In this document: positions 24,420-33,600 of the stretch, in pieces | How the letters are laid out: each line of letters opens with the position of its first letter | Numbering within the stretch: position 1 is the stretch's first letter | NCBI GenBank assembly: GCA_005880695.1 | Contig: VBGR01000034.1 | Coordinates: 62,001 to 126,000 of the forward strand | Source: Chloroflexota bacterium | GTDB lineage: Bacteria; Chloroflexota; Dormibacteria; Dormibacterales; Dormibacteraceae | Length of the DNA stretch: 64,000 nt | Direction of reading: 5' to 3' | The notes under the pieces: model-generated | What the model saw: only the letters and a program-made list of their open reading frames with translations | Told to the model about the DNA's origin: nothing | Database searches by the model: none | Made by a program: the position numbers and the translations under genes

Positions 24420-25298
24420 CCGGGGGTTCGCAGCCGCGCCCTCGCCACCTGCCGCCGGCCCGGGCCGCGCCAGCCGAGTTCGAACCGGTCGACACTCCCT
24501 TCGGCACGGCCTGGCGCTGGGAGGAGGTGCTGCCCGTCGGGCGCCTGCGGCGCGCGCGGCCGGCCTACGTGCTCGGCGACCTGGCACCCGACGACTTCTG
24601 CTTCGTCGACACCGAGACGACCGGGCTTGCCGGCGGCACCGGGACTTATGCCTTCTGCGCCGCCATCGCAAGGCCTCACGAACTCGGTGTCCAGCTGGTG
24701 CAGCTCTTCCTCCACGAACCCAGCGGTGAGCCGGCCTTTTTATGGGCGCTGGCTCGAGAGCTGGAGCGGACTCCCGGAATGGCCACATACAACGGCGCGG
24801 CCTTCGACCTTCCGCTGCTGCGGACCCGCTGGCTCCTGGCACGGCTTCCGGGCGAGCTGCGACATCGCGGGCGAGCTGATCCCGCAGGCCTACTTCGACC
24901 ACCTCCGCCAGGGCTGGAGCCAGCACCTGCCCGCCGTGCTCGAGCACAACCGGCAGGACGTCCTGAGCCTGCAGCACCTCCTCCACCGCCTGCTCGCCCG
25001 CCTGAACGGCGAGGACCCTTTGATGGAAGGTCTCGACTGGCTCGCCCTGGGACTGCACCTGCACCGGCGTGGCCGCCGGTCTTCAGGCTGGCGAGCGCTG
25101 CGAACGGCCGCCGAACTCGGCGAGCCCCGCGCCGAGCTGATGATCGCCCGGCGCAAGGCGATCCTGCTCGAGTGGCGGCTGCGCCGGCCAGCTGCCGCGC
25201 TCCGGATCGTGGAGGCGGCGCTCGACCGGTTGGGCCCGGAGGCCGACCTCGAGAAGCGCCTGGCCCGGCTCCGAAAACGCGCTAGGCGGTCTGGATGA
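24380..25298 (+). pseudogene. mrfB: MrfB-like DnaQ-family exonuclease, frameshifted with an internal deletion
   Basis: Two reading frames together make an MrfB-type protein. The first, from the ATG at 24380, has exonuclease motif I FVDTETTGLAGGTGTYAF and motif II MATYNGAAFDLPLLRTR, then reads RLPGEL. The next residues, CDIAGELIPQAYFDHLR, and motif III LEHNRQDVLSLQHLL are in the +1 frame and run to 25298 with a TPR-like tail. The switch lies at about 24850-24880, where GGGCGAGCTG occurs twice (24850, 24869). From memory of the family about 40 residues between these points are missing. So this is a deletion plus frameshift or an assembly error. Overlap with the helicase gene matches Bacillus mrfAB. 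Confidence 0.75.
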
Positions 25299-27471
25299 CG
25301 CGGGGTGGCATGCGCAGGATCGAACCCAGGCGCTCGCCCTCTCCGACCAGGCTGGCCAGGCCGTCGACGACATGCTGGTCGTAGGCCTTGCCGCCATCGT
25401 CGGCGAGCCGGTCGAGTGCGTCGACCGGGCTCAGCGGGTGCTCGTCGTCCGAGGTCAGCTGGTCGAACGCGTCGGCGACGGCCAGCACCCTGGCCAGCAG
25501 GGGGATCTGCTCTCCCGCCAGGCCGTCGGGCTTGCCCTTGCCGTCCCAGCGCTCGTGGTGGTGGCGGATGATCTCGACCAGCTCCGGGAGGAAGTTGCCC
25601 CGCTGGATGACACGCTCGGCGAGCACGCCGTGCTCGCTCATCCAGTCGTGGTGGCGGACGTCGGTCCCCGCCTCCAGTCGCCCGATCTCGTGCAGCAAAG
25701 CCGCCGTCCTGACCAGCTCCAGCTCCTGGTCGTGGCGGCCAAGCTTGCGGGCGATCGCATGCGCAAACGCCGCGATTCGGCTCGTGTGCTGAGTGCCCCC
25801 GGGGTCGCTCAGCGCCACCGCACGGGAGATCGCGGCGACCAGCTGCGGACCGGACTCCACGATCGCCCTCGAGAGCGCCTGGCGGTCCCTGGCGAACTCG
25901 CTGACGACGTCCGCGAACGACAGGCAGCGGTCGCGGCCGAGCCGCTTCGCATAGTAGAGAGCCTCGTCGGCTGCCATCAGGAGCTCGTCGGACGTGATCG
26001 CGTCCTGCGGACAGCCGGCGATCCCGATGCTGAGCGTGAGGTCGCGAGTCGAGGTTGCGTGGATGGCCGCGTCACGCACGATCTTGGTCAACCGGGCCGC
26101 GGTCGTGGCCGCCTCGGCGGCCGAAGTGTCGGGCAGGATCACGGCCATCTCGTCGCCGCCATAGCGGGAGACGAGGTCGTGCTCGCGCACGGCCCGCGCG
26201 ACCAGGTCGGCGGCCGCCCGCAGCACCTCGTCACCATGCTGGTGGCCCATCGAATCGTTGACGGTCTTGAAGAGGTCGACGTCGATGATCATCAGACCGA
26301 GCGGCGTGCCCTTCCGCCGGTAGCGTGAGAACTCGATCTCGAGCCGGCGGCGGAACTCCCGATGGTTCAACAGGCCCGTCAGGCCATCGGTGATCGCCTC
26401 CCGCGTCTTGCGCTCGTAGCGCAACGAATTGGACAGCGGGCCGGCCGCGCTCGCCGCCAGCGCGCCGAGCATGAAGAACTGCTGGTCGGTGAAGGCATTC
26501 GCCCTCGTGAAAGCGACCACCTTCATGATCGCGGCCACGCGGTCCTGGACCAGTATGGGAACCAGCATCAGCGAGAGGGGCGGCGAGGCGCCGATGGGCT
26601 CCGGGCCGCCGTAGCTGCGGGTGTCCTTGATGTGGAGGGCGTCGCCTGTCGCCGCCACCCGCTGCGTCAAGGGATCCCCTTTCTCGATCGCGACCCGGTC
26701 GCTCTTGCCGCCCTGCCCGTGGAAGGCCGCCAGCTGGAGCCGTCCACCGGTGTGGAGGATGAGCTGGCCGGAGTCGGCGTTGCTGACCTTGACGGCCTGC
26801 TGGAGGATGACCTCGAAGAGGTCGCTGACGTCGAGGCTGTAGGCGAGCGCGCCGCTCATCTGCTGCAGGGATTCGGCCTGCGCGGCCCGGGACACGGCCA
26901 GACGGCGCTCCCGACGCAGCTCGTCTCCCATCAACCCGGTGACGAGGGCGACGACGAAGAAGAGGAAGATCCGGCCCGCGGTGGTCAGGCCGAGCTGCGG
27001 GTCTCTGGCGTAATCAGCGGGCACCGTGCCGCCCACAAAGAGATAGACGAAGCCGATCACGGCGGCGCAGAGGAGGCTGTAGGCGGTGCCGAAGCGGATC
27101 GCGCTGGCGATGATCGCCAGGAAGAGCGCCAGGATGTATGGGCTCGTGAGCCCGCTCGACGTATAGACGAGAAGGGCGCCGGCGGCGAGGTCGACAGCTG
27201 TCGTCAGGAGGCCGAACTGCCGGCCGGGCTTGAAGCCGCGCACGAGCATCACGGTCACGCCCAGATTGAAAAGGGCCCAGGCCACGAGGACGCCGTTCGA
27301 GAAGAGGCGCGCTCCGGCCAGCTGGAGACCGCCGAAGTTGTTGAGGATGAACAGGATCAGGACGAACAGCCAGCGGAAGATCTCGGCGACTCGCTCCGCG
27401 ACGAGCCGCCGATCAGCATCGATGTAGTCGTCGGCGGCCGAGGCCCTCCCCTGCCTCCCCCAGATCCTCAC
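25282..27471 (-). CDS. Membrane GGDEF protein with GAF and degenerate HD-GYP domains
   Basis: The 729-residue protein has about six transmembrane helices (30-195), a GAF-like domain (about 215-365), GGDEF (about 370-535) and a C-terminal HD-type domain. The cyclase motif reads RYGGDEM, with Met for Phe, and an RxxD inhibitory site (REHD) lies five residues before it, so diguanylate cyclase activity is plausible. In the HD domain the usual HD is LLHEIG and the GYP loop is DGKGKPDGL, so phosphodiesterase activity may be lost or altered. GTG at 27471 is the start; TAAAGT lies 10 bases upstream. It is divergent from the epimerase and overlaps the mrfB-like gene by 17 bases. Confidence 0.85.
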   Translation of the reverse strand: MRIWGRQGRASAADDYIDADRRLVAERVAEIFRWLFVLILFILNNFGGLQLAGARLFSNGVLVAWALFNLGVTVMLVRGFKPGRQFGLLTTAVDLAAGALLVYTSSGLTSPYILALFLAIIASAIRFGTAYSLLCAAVIGFVYLFVGGTVPADYARDPQLGLTTAGRIFLFFVVALVTGLMGDELRRERRLAVSRAAQAESLQQMSGALAYSLDVSDLFEVILQQAVKVSNADSGQLILHTGGRLQLAAFHGQGGKSDRVAIEKGDPLTQRVAATGDALHIKDTRSYGGPEPIGASPPLSLMLVPILVQDRVAAIMKVVAFTRANAFTDQQFFMLGALAASAAGPLSNSLRYERKTREAITDGLTGLLNHREFRRRLEIEFSRYRRKGTPLGLMIIDVDLFKTVNDSMGHQHGDEVLRAAADLVARAVREHDLVSRYGGDEMAVILPDTSAAEAATTAARLTKIVRDAAIHATSTRDLTLSIGIAGCPQDAITSDELLMAADEALYYAKRLGRDRCLSFADVVSEFARDRQALSRAIVESGPQLVAAISRAVALSDPGGTQHTSRIAAFAHAIARKLGRHDQELELVRTAALLHEIGRLEAGTDVRHHDWMSEHGVLAERVIQRGNFLPELVEIIRHHHERWDGKGKPDGLAGEQIPLLARVLAVADAFDQLTSDDEHPLSPVDALDRLADDGGKAYDQHVVDGLASLVGEGERLGSILRMPPRVIQTA

Positions 27472-27480
27472 GAGTGGCGG

Positions 27481-27487
27481 TACTTTA
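27481..27487. promoter_or_regulatory. Shared divergent -10 heptamer for GGDEF protein and epimerase
   Basis: TACTTTA reads TACTTT on the plus strand, 9 bases before the epimerase ATG at 27496, and TAAAGT on the minus strand, 10 bases before the GTG at 27471. The whole intergenic region is 24 bases, so both mRNAs are nearly leaderless. Confidence 0.55.
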
Positions 27488-27495
27488 GCAGCCGA

Positions 27496-28425
27496 ATGAA
27501 GGTTCTGGTGACAGGTGGCGCCGGGTTCATAGCCTCCCATCTGGTCGACGCGCTGGTCGCGCGCGGAGATGACGTCGTCGCCATCGACTCGCTCGCCACC
27601 GGTGATCGCGGCAACGTCAATCCGAGGGCCCGGTTCACTCAGCTCGACATCCGCGATGGCGCCGCCGCCGAGCTGATCCGCGCCGAGCGGCCGGACGCCA
27701 TCTCACACCACGCGGCGCAGATGAGCGTCAGCCGGTCCGTGCGCGAGCCCCTCTTCGACGCCGACGTCAACATCATCGGGTCGCTCAAGCTGATCCAGCC
27801 TGCCGCTGAGGTGGGCAGCCGCTTCGTGTTCGCGTCGACGGGCGGCGCGCTCTACGGAGACGCACCGATGCCCACGCCTGAGACAGCCCCGACCTGGCCG
27901 GTCTCGCCCTATGGAATCTCGAAGCTTGCCTTCGAGCACTACCTGTTCGGCTTCCGTGCACAGCTCGGCTTGAGCTACGCCGCTCTGCGCTACGCCAACG
28001 TCTACGGTCCGCGCCAGAACCCGCACGGCGAAGCGGGCGTGGTCGCAATCTTTGCGCGCCGCTTGCTGGCCGGCGAGGAATGTGTGATCAATGGCGGCGG
28101 CACCGACACGCGCGACTATGTCTACGTCGCTGATGTGGTCGACGCGAACCTCAGGGCGATCGACTCCGCTGAATGCGGCCACTTCAACGTCGGAACCGGC
28201 CGCCAGACAACGACCAACACCATCTTTGAGCTGCTCGCCCAGGCGCTGGCTCCGGGCGCGGTCGCCCAACACGGCCCGCCCCGCCCCGGCGACCTCAAGG
28301 CCTCGGCACTCGACTCGTCGCAAATGCGAAGAACGTTCGGCTGGGAACCGCGGATGACGCTCGAGGAGGGGCTCGAGGAAACCGCCGAATGGTTCCGGCT
28401 GACGGCCGGACCCCCGGCTCCTTAG
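27496..28425 (+). CDS. UDP-glucose 4-epimerase-like NAD-dependent epimerase
   Basis: The 309-residue extended SDR has the full nucleotide motif TGGAGFIASHLVDAL (6-20), the HHAAQMSVSRSV segment, catalytic serine region FASTGGALYGD, and YGISKLAFEHY with the Tyr-x3-Lys pair. RDYVYVADVVDANL is typical of nucleotide-sugar epimerases such as GalE. It probably supplies an epimerised sugar nucleotide, perhaps for the glycosyltransferase operon that converges on it. The ATG at 27496 follows a -10 at 27481. Its last 4 bases overlap the DoxX-like gene. Confidence 0.88.
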   Translation: MKVLVTGGAGFIASHLVDALVARGDDVVAIDSLATGDRGNVNPRARFTQLDIRDGAAAELIRAERPDAISHHAAQMSVSRSVREPLFDADVNIIGSLKLIQPAAEVGSRFVFASTGGALYGDAPMPTPETAPTWPVSPYGISKLAFEHYLFGFRAQLGLSYAALRYANVYGPRQNPHGEAGVVAIFARRLLAGEECVINGGGTDTRDYVYVADVVDANLRAIDSAECGHFNVGTGRQTTTNTIFELLAQALAPGAVAQHGPPRPGDLKASALDSSQMRRTFGWEPRMTLEEGLEETAEWFRLTAGPPAP

Positions 28426-28868
28426 CTGCGCAGCCAGGCGGGCACGAACCTGGCCTTGCCCAGCGCCGGCCACCCCGGCTGTGCAAAGACAAGCTCGGCG
28501 TTGACCAGCAGCGCCAGGTAATACAGCCAGCGAAAGCCTGGATCGGGCGTCAGGAAGGCGACGGTCAGACAGAGATTGAGGGCGAGCAGGAAGCCCAGCA
28601 CAGCCACCTTGCGGGTGGCCAGGCCAAGCACCAGAAGGACTCCGACCACCGTCTCCCCGATGGCCTGCGCCACAGCGAAGAGGAACCAGTTGGGTGCCAC
28701 GACGAGCGCCAGGAACTCGTGCAGGCCAGGTATGGGGTTGACCTCCGGCGAATGCTGGATCAAGGGGCGCATCCAATCGACGCCGCCCCATTTCTGGCTC
28801 GCGAAGAAGAGCCAGAAGAGCCCGGCGGTGACGCGGAAGATCCCGCGCCAGAGTTCAGGCGCGCGCAC
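28422..28868 (-). CDS. DoxX-like membrane protein
   Basis: The 148-residue protein has four predicted transmembrane helices (about 10-25, 55-80, 85-107, 110-130) with the DoxX-type start RVTAGLFWLFFASQKWGG and ETVVGVLLVLGLATRKVA. The family includes thiosulfate:quinone oxidoreductase subunits and many unassigned membrane proteins. The start is GTG at 28868, 14 bases inside the end of the upstream gene, so it closes a five-gene operon. A role in the glycoconjugate pathway of that operon is inference only. Confidence 0.75.
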   Translation of the reverse strand: MRAPELWRGIFRVTAGLFWLFFASQKWGGVDWMRPLIQHSPEVNPIPGLHEFLALVVAPNWFLFAVAQAIGETVVGVLLVLGLATRKVAVLGFLLALNLCLTVAFLTPDPGFRWLYYLALLVNAELVFAQPGWPALGKARFVPAWLRS

Positions 28869-29313
28869 GGCGAAGCCTCAGCGCAAAGACCAGCATCAGC
28901 AGCAGCGGCACGCCGTAATTGAACTCCGGCCAGATCAGGAATGCAGGCGGGGTAAACCCCCTCTCGAGCAGCTCGTAACCAGGCTCGAGCAGTGCGAAGA
29001 AGGCCAGGATCGCGACGTTGGCGACCAGCGCTGACCGCACGGCCCCCGGGCGGGCCTGCCAGGCCAGGATCGCCAGCGGCACGGCCGCCAGCGCTGGCCC
29101 ACCGAACTCGAAGAGGAGGTGGCGGCCGGGGTCGAGAGCGTCGCCACCCGTCACATGGAAGGCAGGCAGGCTGGCATCCGCCAAGGCCAGCTGCCAGGAA
29201 CGGATTATCAAGTCCCCGTGGCCGCCCAATCCGACCAGCACCACCAGATGCATGCCCTCGTGCGCCAGGAGGGCAACCGGAAAGATGACAAGGGCGAGGA
29301 GGAAGGCTTTCAT
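28855..29313 (-). CDS. Membrane protein with HExxH motif, unknown function
   Basis: The 152-residue product has four hydrophobic segments. The first, FLLALVIFPVALLAHEGMHL (4-23), contains HEGMH, the zinc-metalloprotease HExxH pattern, at the end of a transmembrane helix as in site-2-type proteases. A second histidine-rich loop (LGGHGDLI) follows, and DALDPGRHLLFEFGGPA could offer a third ligand, though no classic NPDG motif is seen. The ATG overlaps the stop of the radical SAM gene (ATGA). I cannot place it in a known family; a small M50-like peptidase or a non-enzymatic transporter are both possible. Confidence 0.6.
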   Translation of the reverse strand: MKAFLLALVIFPVALLAHEGMHLVVLVGLGGHGDLIIRSWQLALADASLPAFHVTGGDALDPGRHLLFEFGGPALAAVPLAILAWQARPGAVRSALVANVAILAFFALLEPGYELLERGFTPPAFLIWPEFNYGVPLLLMLVFALRLRRARA

Positions 29314-30644
29314 CGCAGGGCCTTGAGAACCGGGTCGGTGGCCAGCTCGAAGGCTGCCGCGACCGGCCTCAGCCGCAGCTTCCGCAGCTTGTGCTGGACC
29401 GCGCCCTTCAAGATCGCGAAGCGCAGCTTTCGTTCGCTGAAGTCGGAGTTGAAGAGCAGCCGGTTGTGCCGGATGTAATGCCACTCGCCGTCCTGCCGGC
29501 GCTCCTTCACCTTCGAATAGAACTTGGTTCCGGGCAGCGGGTAGGCGATGGTGTAGCTGACGTAGTCCAGGGGCAGGCGCGAGGAGAACCTGATCGTCTT
29601 CAGCAGGCTCTCCGGCGTCTCGCCGAGGTAGCCGACCATGAAGAACCCGGCCGCTTTGATGCCTGCCTTGACGCAGGCCTCCACCGCCGTTCGCGACTGC
29701 TCGGGCGTGATGCCTTTCGACATCTGCTTCAGCACGCCTTCATCGCCTGACTCGATGCCGAAGAAAATCCGCTTGCAGCCGGCGCGCTTCATCTGCGCGA
29801 AGAGCTCGTAGTCCACGTGCGTCACGCGCGAAAGGCATTCCCAGGTGAGCGGGATCTGCGCTGCTTCGATGTCACGACAGAGCTCCATGGTGCGGTGGTA
29901 GTTGAGCGTGAAGAGGTCATCCGACATCCAGATGTGGTCATAGCCAAGAGCAGCGATCTCGCGCATCTCCTCGAGCACCGACTCTGACGAGCGAGCGCGG
30001 AAGAGGTCGCCGAACACCGGCTTGTGGCAGAACTCGCAGCGGAACGGGCAGCCCCGGCTGGCCATCAAGGGCGTGGTCGCTTCGCCCCAGTGTCGGCGCC
30101 AGTACTCGATGTATTGGCGGTTGGGCAGGTCATCGCGATAGGGCGGCTTGAGGACGCTCATGTCCTTACTCCGGGGCCGCGCATCGGTCCGCACGACCTC
30201 TCCGTCGGGGCGCTTGAAAGCGATGCCTTTGACCTCCTCCCAACGGCGGTCGCCGAGGTGCCGCATGACCTCGACGATCGTTTCTTCGCCCTCGCCCACG
30301 GCGACCAGGTCGAAGTCGTCCAGGAAAGGCTCGACCTCACCCGACGGGTAAGGGCCGCCGACGACCAGAAGCGCCTTGCCGCGGAGGTCGTGAGCCAGCG
30401 AGAAGGCCTCGTCCTGCATCGTGATCATGCAGTAGATCCCGATCACCGCGGGCCGGAGCCGCTCGACCTCGGCCAGCACCTCGCTCCTCTCCAGAAACGT
30501 GTGGTCAAGCTGCCGCACGCGGTAGCCCGCAGCCTGCAGCGCCGAGCTCAGGTAGCTGAGTCCGAGCGAGGGCATGATCCAGTGGCGGCCTCTGGTCGGC
30601 GCCCGCTGGGGGTAGATCAGAACCACATCGACCTCTTCTCCCAT
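29310..30644 (-). CDS. B12-binding-domain radical SAM protein
   Basis: The 444-residue enzyme has an N-terminal cobalamin-binding Rossmann domain (about 1-140; GLSYLSSALQAAGYRVRQLD and VVGGPYPS) and a radical SAM barrel with the cluster motif SRGCPFRCEFCHK, cysteines spaced C-x3-C-x2-C. FFGIESGDEGVLKQMSKGIT is a typical B12-radical SAM strand. Such enzymes methylate or rearrange unactivated carbons in lipids, polyketides and cofactors. The ATG at 30644 overlaps the glycosyltransferase stop (TGATG); a GTG one codon earlier is possible. It probably modifies a lipid or glycan made by this operon. Confidence 0.9.
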   Translation of the reverse strand: MGEEVDVVLIYPQRAPTRGRHWIMPSLGLSYLSSALQAAGYRVRQLDHTFLERSEVLAEVERLRPAVIGIYCMITMQDEAFSLAHDLRGKALLVVGGPYPSGEVEPFLDDFDLVAVGEGEETIVEVMRHLGDRRWEEVKGIAFKRPDGEVVRTDARPRSKDMSVLKPPYRDDLPNRQYIEYWRRHWGEATTPLMASRGCPFRCEFCHKPVFGDLFRARSSESVLEEMREIAALGYDHIWMSDDLFTLNYHRTMELCRDIEAAQIPLTWECLSRVTHVDYELFAQMKRAGCKRIFFGIESGDEGVLKQMSKGITPEQSRTAVEACVKAGIKAAGFFMVGYLGETPESLLKTIRFSSRLPLDYVSYTIAYPLPGTKFYSKVKERRQDGEWHYIRHNRLLFNSDFSERKLRFAILKGAVQHKLRKLRLRPVAAAFELATDPVLKALR

Positions 30645-33600
30645 CACCTCGCCCCCTGGATCGTGATTTCGTAGCTTTCACCCGCGAAGCCGGGACCGAA
30701 CGAGTACTCGAGCCCGCTCCAGTCGAGGACCGGCGGCTGAAACTCCCGGCCGGCCAGCAGCTGCGCGTCTGGCAAGGCCGCCAGCGACCACTCGAGGCCG
30801 TAGGCGGCGCTTCGGAAGCGGGCCCAGCTCCCGTCGACTGGGCTCCAGATCCCGATCCGGTCGCCGTTCGAGGTCACCGACGTTGCGGCCAGGTCATCGA
30901 ACCGGCTCGACTGCTCGTTGAGCAGCACGACATGGCCGAAACCCGGTGCCAGGTCCACAGCCGACACGACGACCTTTACCCGGTTCCCGGCCAGCGAGTA
31001 GTCGACGGTGACCCGGCCGCGAGTCGGCACCTTCTCGAAGCGGTACTGGTGCCGGGCGTCTCCCACCATGGTGTCCAGGTTGTAAACGGCCCGCCAGCTG
31101 CCGCTCCAGCTCACCGACCCCGCGAAGACCGCGCCGTCGGGGTACTGGGCCAGCGGTACTCCGAAGCCGACACCCTCGCCGGCCAGCCCTGCGACCGAGA
31201 GACCGTGCGCGAGGTGTGCGGTCTTGCCGGCGGGCGCGGGCCTCGACGTGACCAGCAAGTAGGTGTGAACCGGCTTCCCGCCCGGAACCTGGAAGTCGTC
31301 GCGGCCGGCGAGCGGCAGAAAGGGCGCCCCCCCGCTGCCCGCGGTGAGGTCGGGCAGGACCTGGGCCGCCCGGTAGTAGTCGATGTCTTCGACCGCGATG
31401 GCCGTCACTCCACGCTTCTCCATCCAGGTCACGGCCGCCGCCCGCCCGGCCGGCAGGTCTCGCGAGCCGACGATGTCCGACGGGCTGTGGCCGCTCGCGT
31501 ACGCGACCACCGGGGAGTCGGTCAGCAAGGTCCCGGGGACGCCGGCCAGGCTCCGTCCGGCTGCCGTCAGCCCCTGGTTCAAGTGGCCGAAGCCGACCAA
31601 GACCGGGAGGTAGGCGATCAGCAGCAGCGCAGACGCAGTCGCCGTGAGCAGCGCCGCCGGCGCCGCGCGGCGGTCAAGCGCGGCGGCCGCGAGCAGGCCG
31701 AGGGCGGGCAGCGCCGGGTAGAGGTAGCGATGGCTGCCCGAGTAAGCGCCACCGAACACCAGCACGGCGATCGCGCCCAGGTAGACGAAGGCCGGCAGGT
31801 AGACGAGCGTGAGCCGCCGCCGTCCGGCCGGGTCTGCGATCTCTCGGCGGAGCCCGAAAAGGGCCAGCCCGACGAGCGGCAGGCTGGCCAGTCCGAAGTA
31901 GAAGAGGAGCTCCTCGACGCGCAGTCCGGGGTCCGCCGCCAGGCTGCCCCGGCCGGCGGCAGAAGTCACTTCCTGGGCGGCGCGCGCCACGGAATTCGTC
32001 GCCGCTCCGAGAGTCACCTGGAGCACCGCCAGGAGGGCGAGAGCGGGCGCCAGCCAGCGCAGAAGCGGACGCTTGCCGGTTTGCCGGGCCGCCCCCAGGA
32101 GAAGGACACCGGCGACGGCAAGCAGCCAGAGCCAGGCCTTGGTTCCGGTCAGGCAAGCCAGCGCGGCCAGGGTGGCCGCGATGCGCAGCCGCCGTGCCAG
32201 CGCCGCCGCGGTCGCGCCGGTCAGCGCCAGGGTCAGGAGGGGCTCCGCGACCACCGATGTCGCCGTCAGCACGAAAACCGGGTTGAGCGCAGTCAGCAGG
32301 ACAGCCAGCCGGCCCCGGCTCGGCGAGCCGGCGATCCGGTAAACAAGCGCCAGGGTGGCCAGCGCGACAGAGACGTTCAGGAACCTCAGGAGCCCCAGCT
32401 GCCAGACTCCGAAGACCTTGAGGACCAGGGCAGCCACCAGGTGGTAACCGGGTAGCCAGGTGTCCTCCATCCCGAAGAGGGGATCGCGCAGGCGCCCGGT
32501 CTGGGCCAGGTTGGCAGCGATCAGCCAGTGGTGGTAGGAGTCTTCGAACGGGGTCGGCAGCTGGGCCAGGGCCAGGAGGAGGGCGGCCGGCGGAGTGAGC
32601 ACGACCAGGAGGGGAATGGCGAGGCGCAGCCGTGCCAGCGCTCCCCGTCCCAGCCGACGCAGCGTCAGCACCTGCAGCGACTGGGCCAGGCTCAACCCGC
32701 CCAGGAAGAAAAATCCTCCGCCGAAGAGGCCGGAATAGATCACCACCAGCCACCAGCCGCGGGCAGCAGCGAGGCTGGCGAGGGCAAATGCCAGCAGGCC
32801 GAAGAGCAGCTCCAGCGGGGCGATGGGGTCGAGCGCCGATACGTAGGCGCCGTCCCGCCATTCCTGACCCCGCTCCTCGATCCGGAACTTCGGGGTCCGC
32901 TGAAACTCGCCGCCGCTGCGGAGGGATCGGATCAGCGCCAGGAAAACCGTAAGCGACGTGCCGGCGCCTACAAATGACCAGCCGAGGATCCCCGGCAGCG
33001 ACCTCCACCAGACGCGGCCGCGTCTGGCTTGGGCGACGGCGAAGCCGACCACCGGCGCCAGGCTCAAGATGCTGACGATGACCGGGATCCGTAGGAAGGC
33101 GTAATCCGAGTCCGCGGCGTCGAGGTCGAAGAGCAGCACGACGAAAGAGGACACCTGGACCAGCATCAAGACGGGGGCCAGGTAGGCGAGCAGGTGAAGC
33201 GCAGCCTGGAAGCGGGCAGCCCAGCTGATCGAGCTTTTGAAAACGGTGCCGAGCAGCAGGTAGGCGGTCTGGAAGCTGCCGGTCGCCCAGCGCGCCTGCT
33301 GGCGCCGGTAGCCGCCGACCGAGACCGGAAGCTCCTGGGCGACCGCCACCTCCTCCACGTAGCAAGCCCCCCACCCGGCCAGCTGGGCGCGGTAGCTCAA
33401 GTCCAGGTCCTCGGTCAGCGTCTCCGCTCGCCAGCCACCCGCACTCTCGATCGCGGCCCGGCGCCAGATGCCGGCAGTGCCGGTGAAGTTGGTCAGGTAG
33501 CCACGGGCGGGCCGGACCGCCTGCTCGACCAGGAAATGGAAGTCGATCATCAACGCCTGGAGCCGCGTAAACCACGAGTAGGGCTCGTTCAGGTGTGACC

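Noticed and set aside
23187-25064. A 625-codon minus-strand frame antisense to the helicase
   Set aside because: The plus strand carries clear helicase motifs in order; the antisense product is Arg/Ala/Val-rich low complexity without domains.
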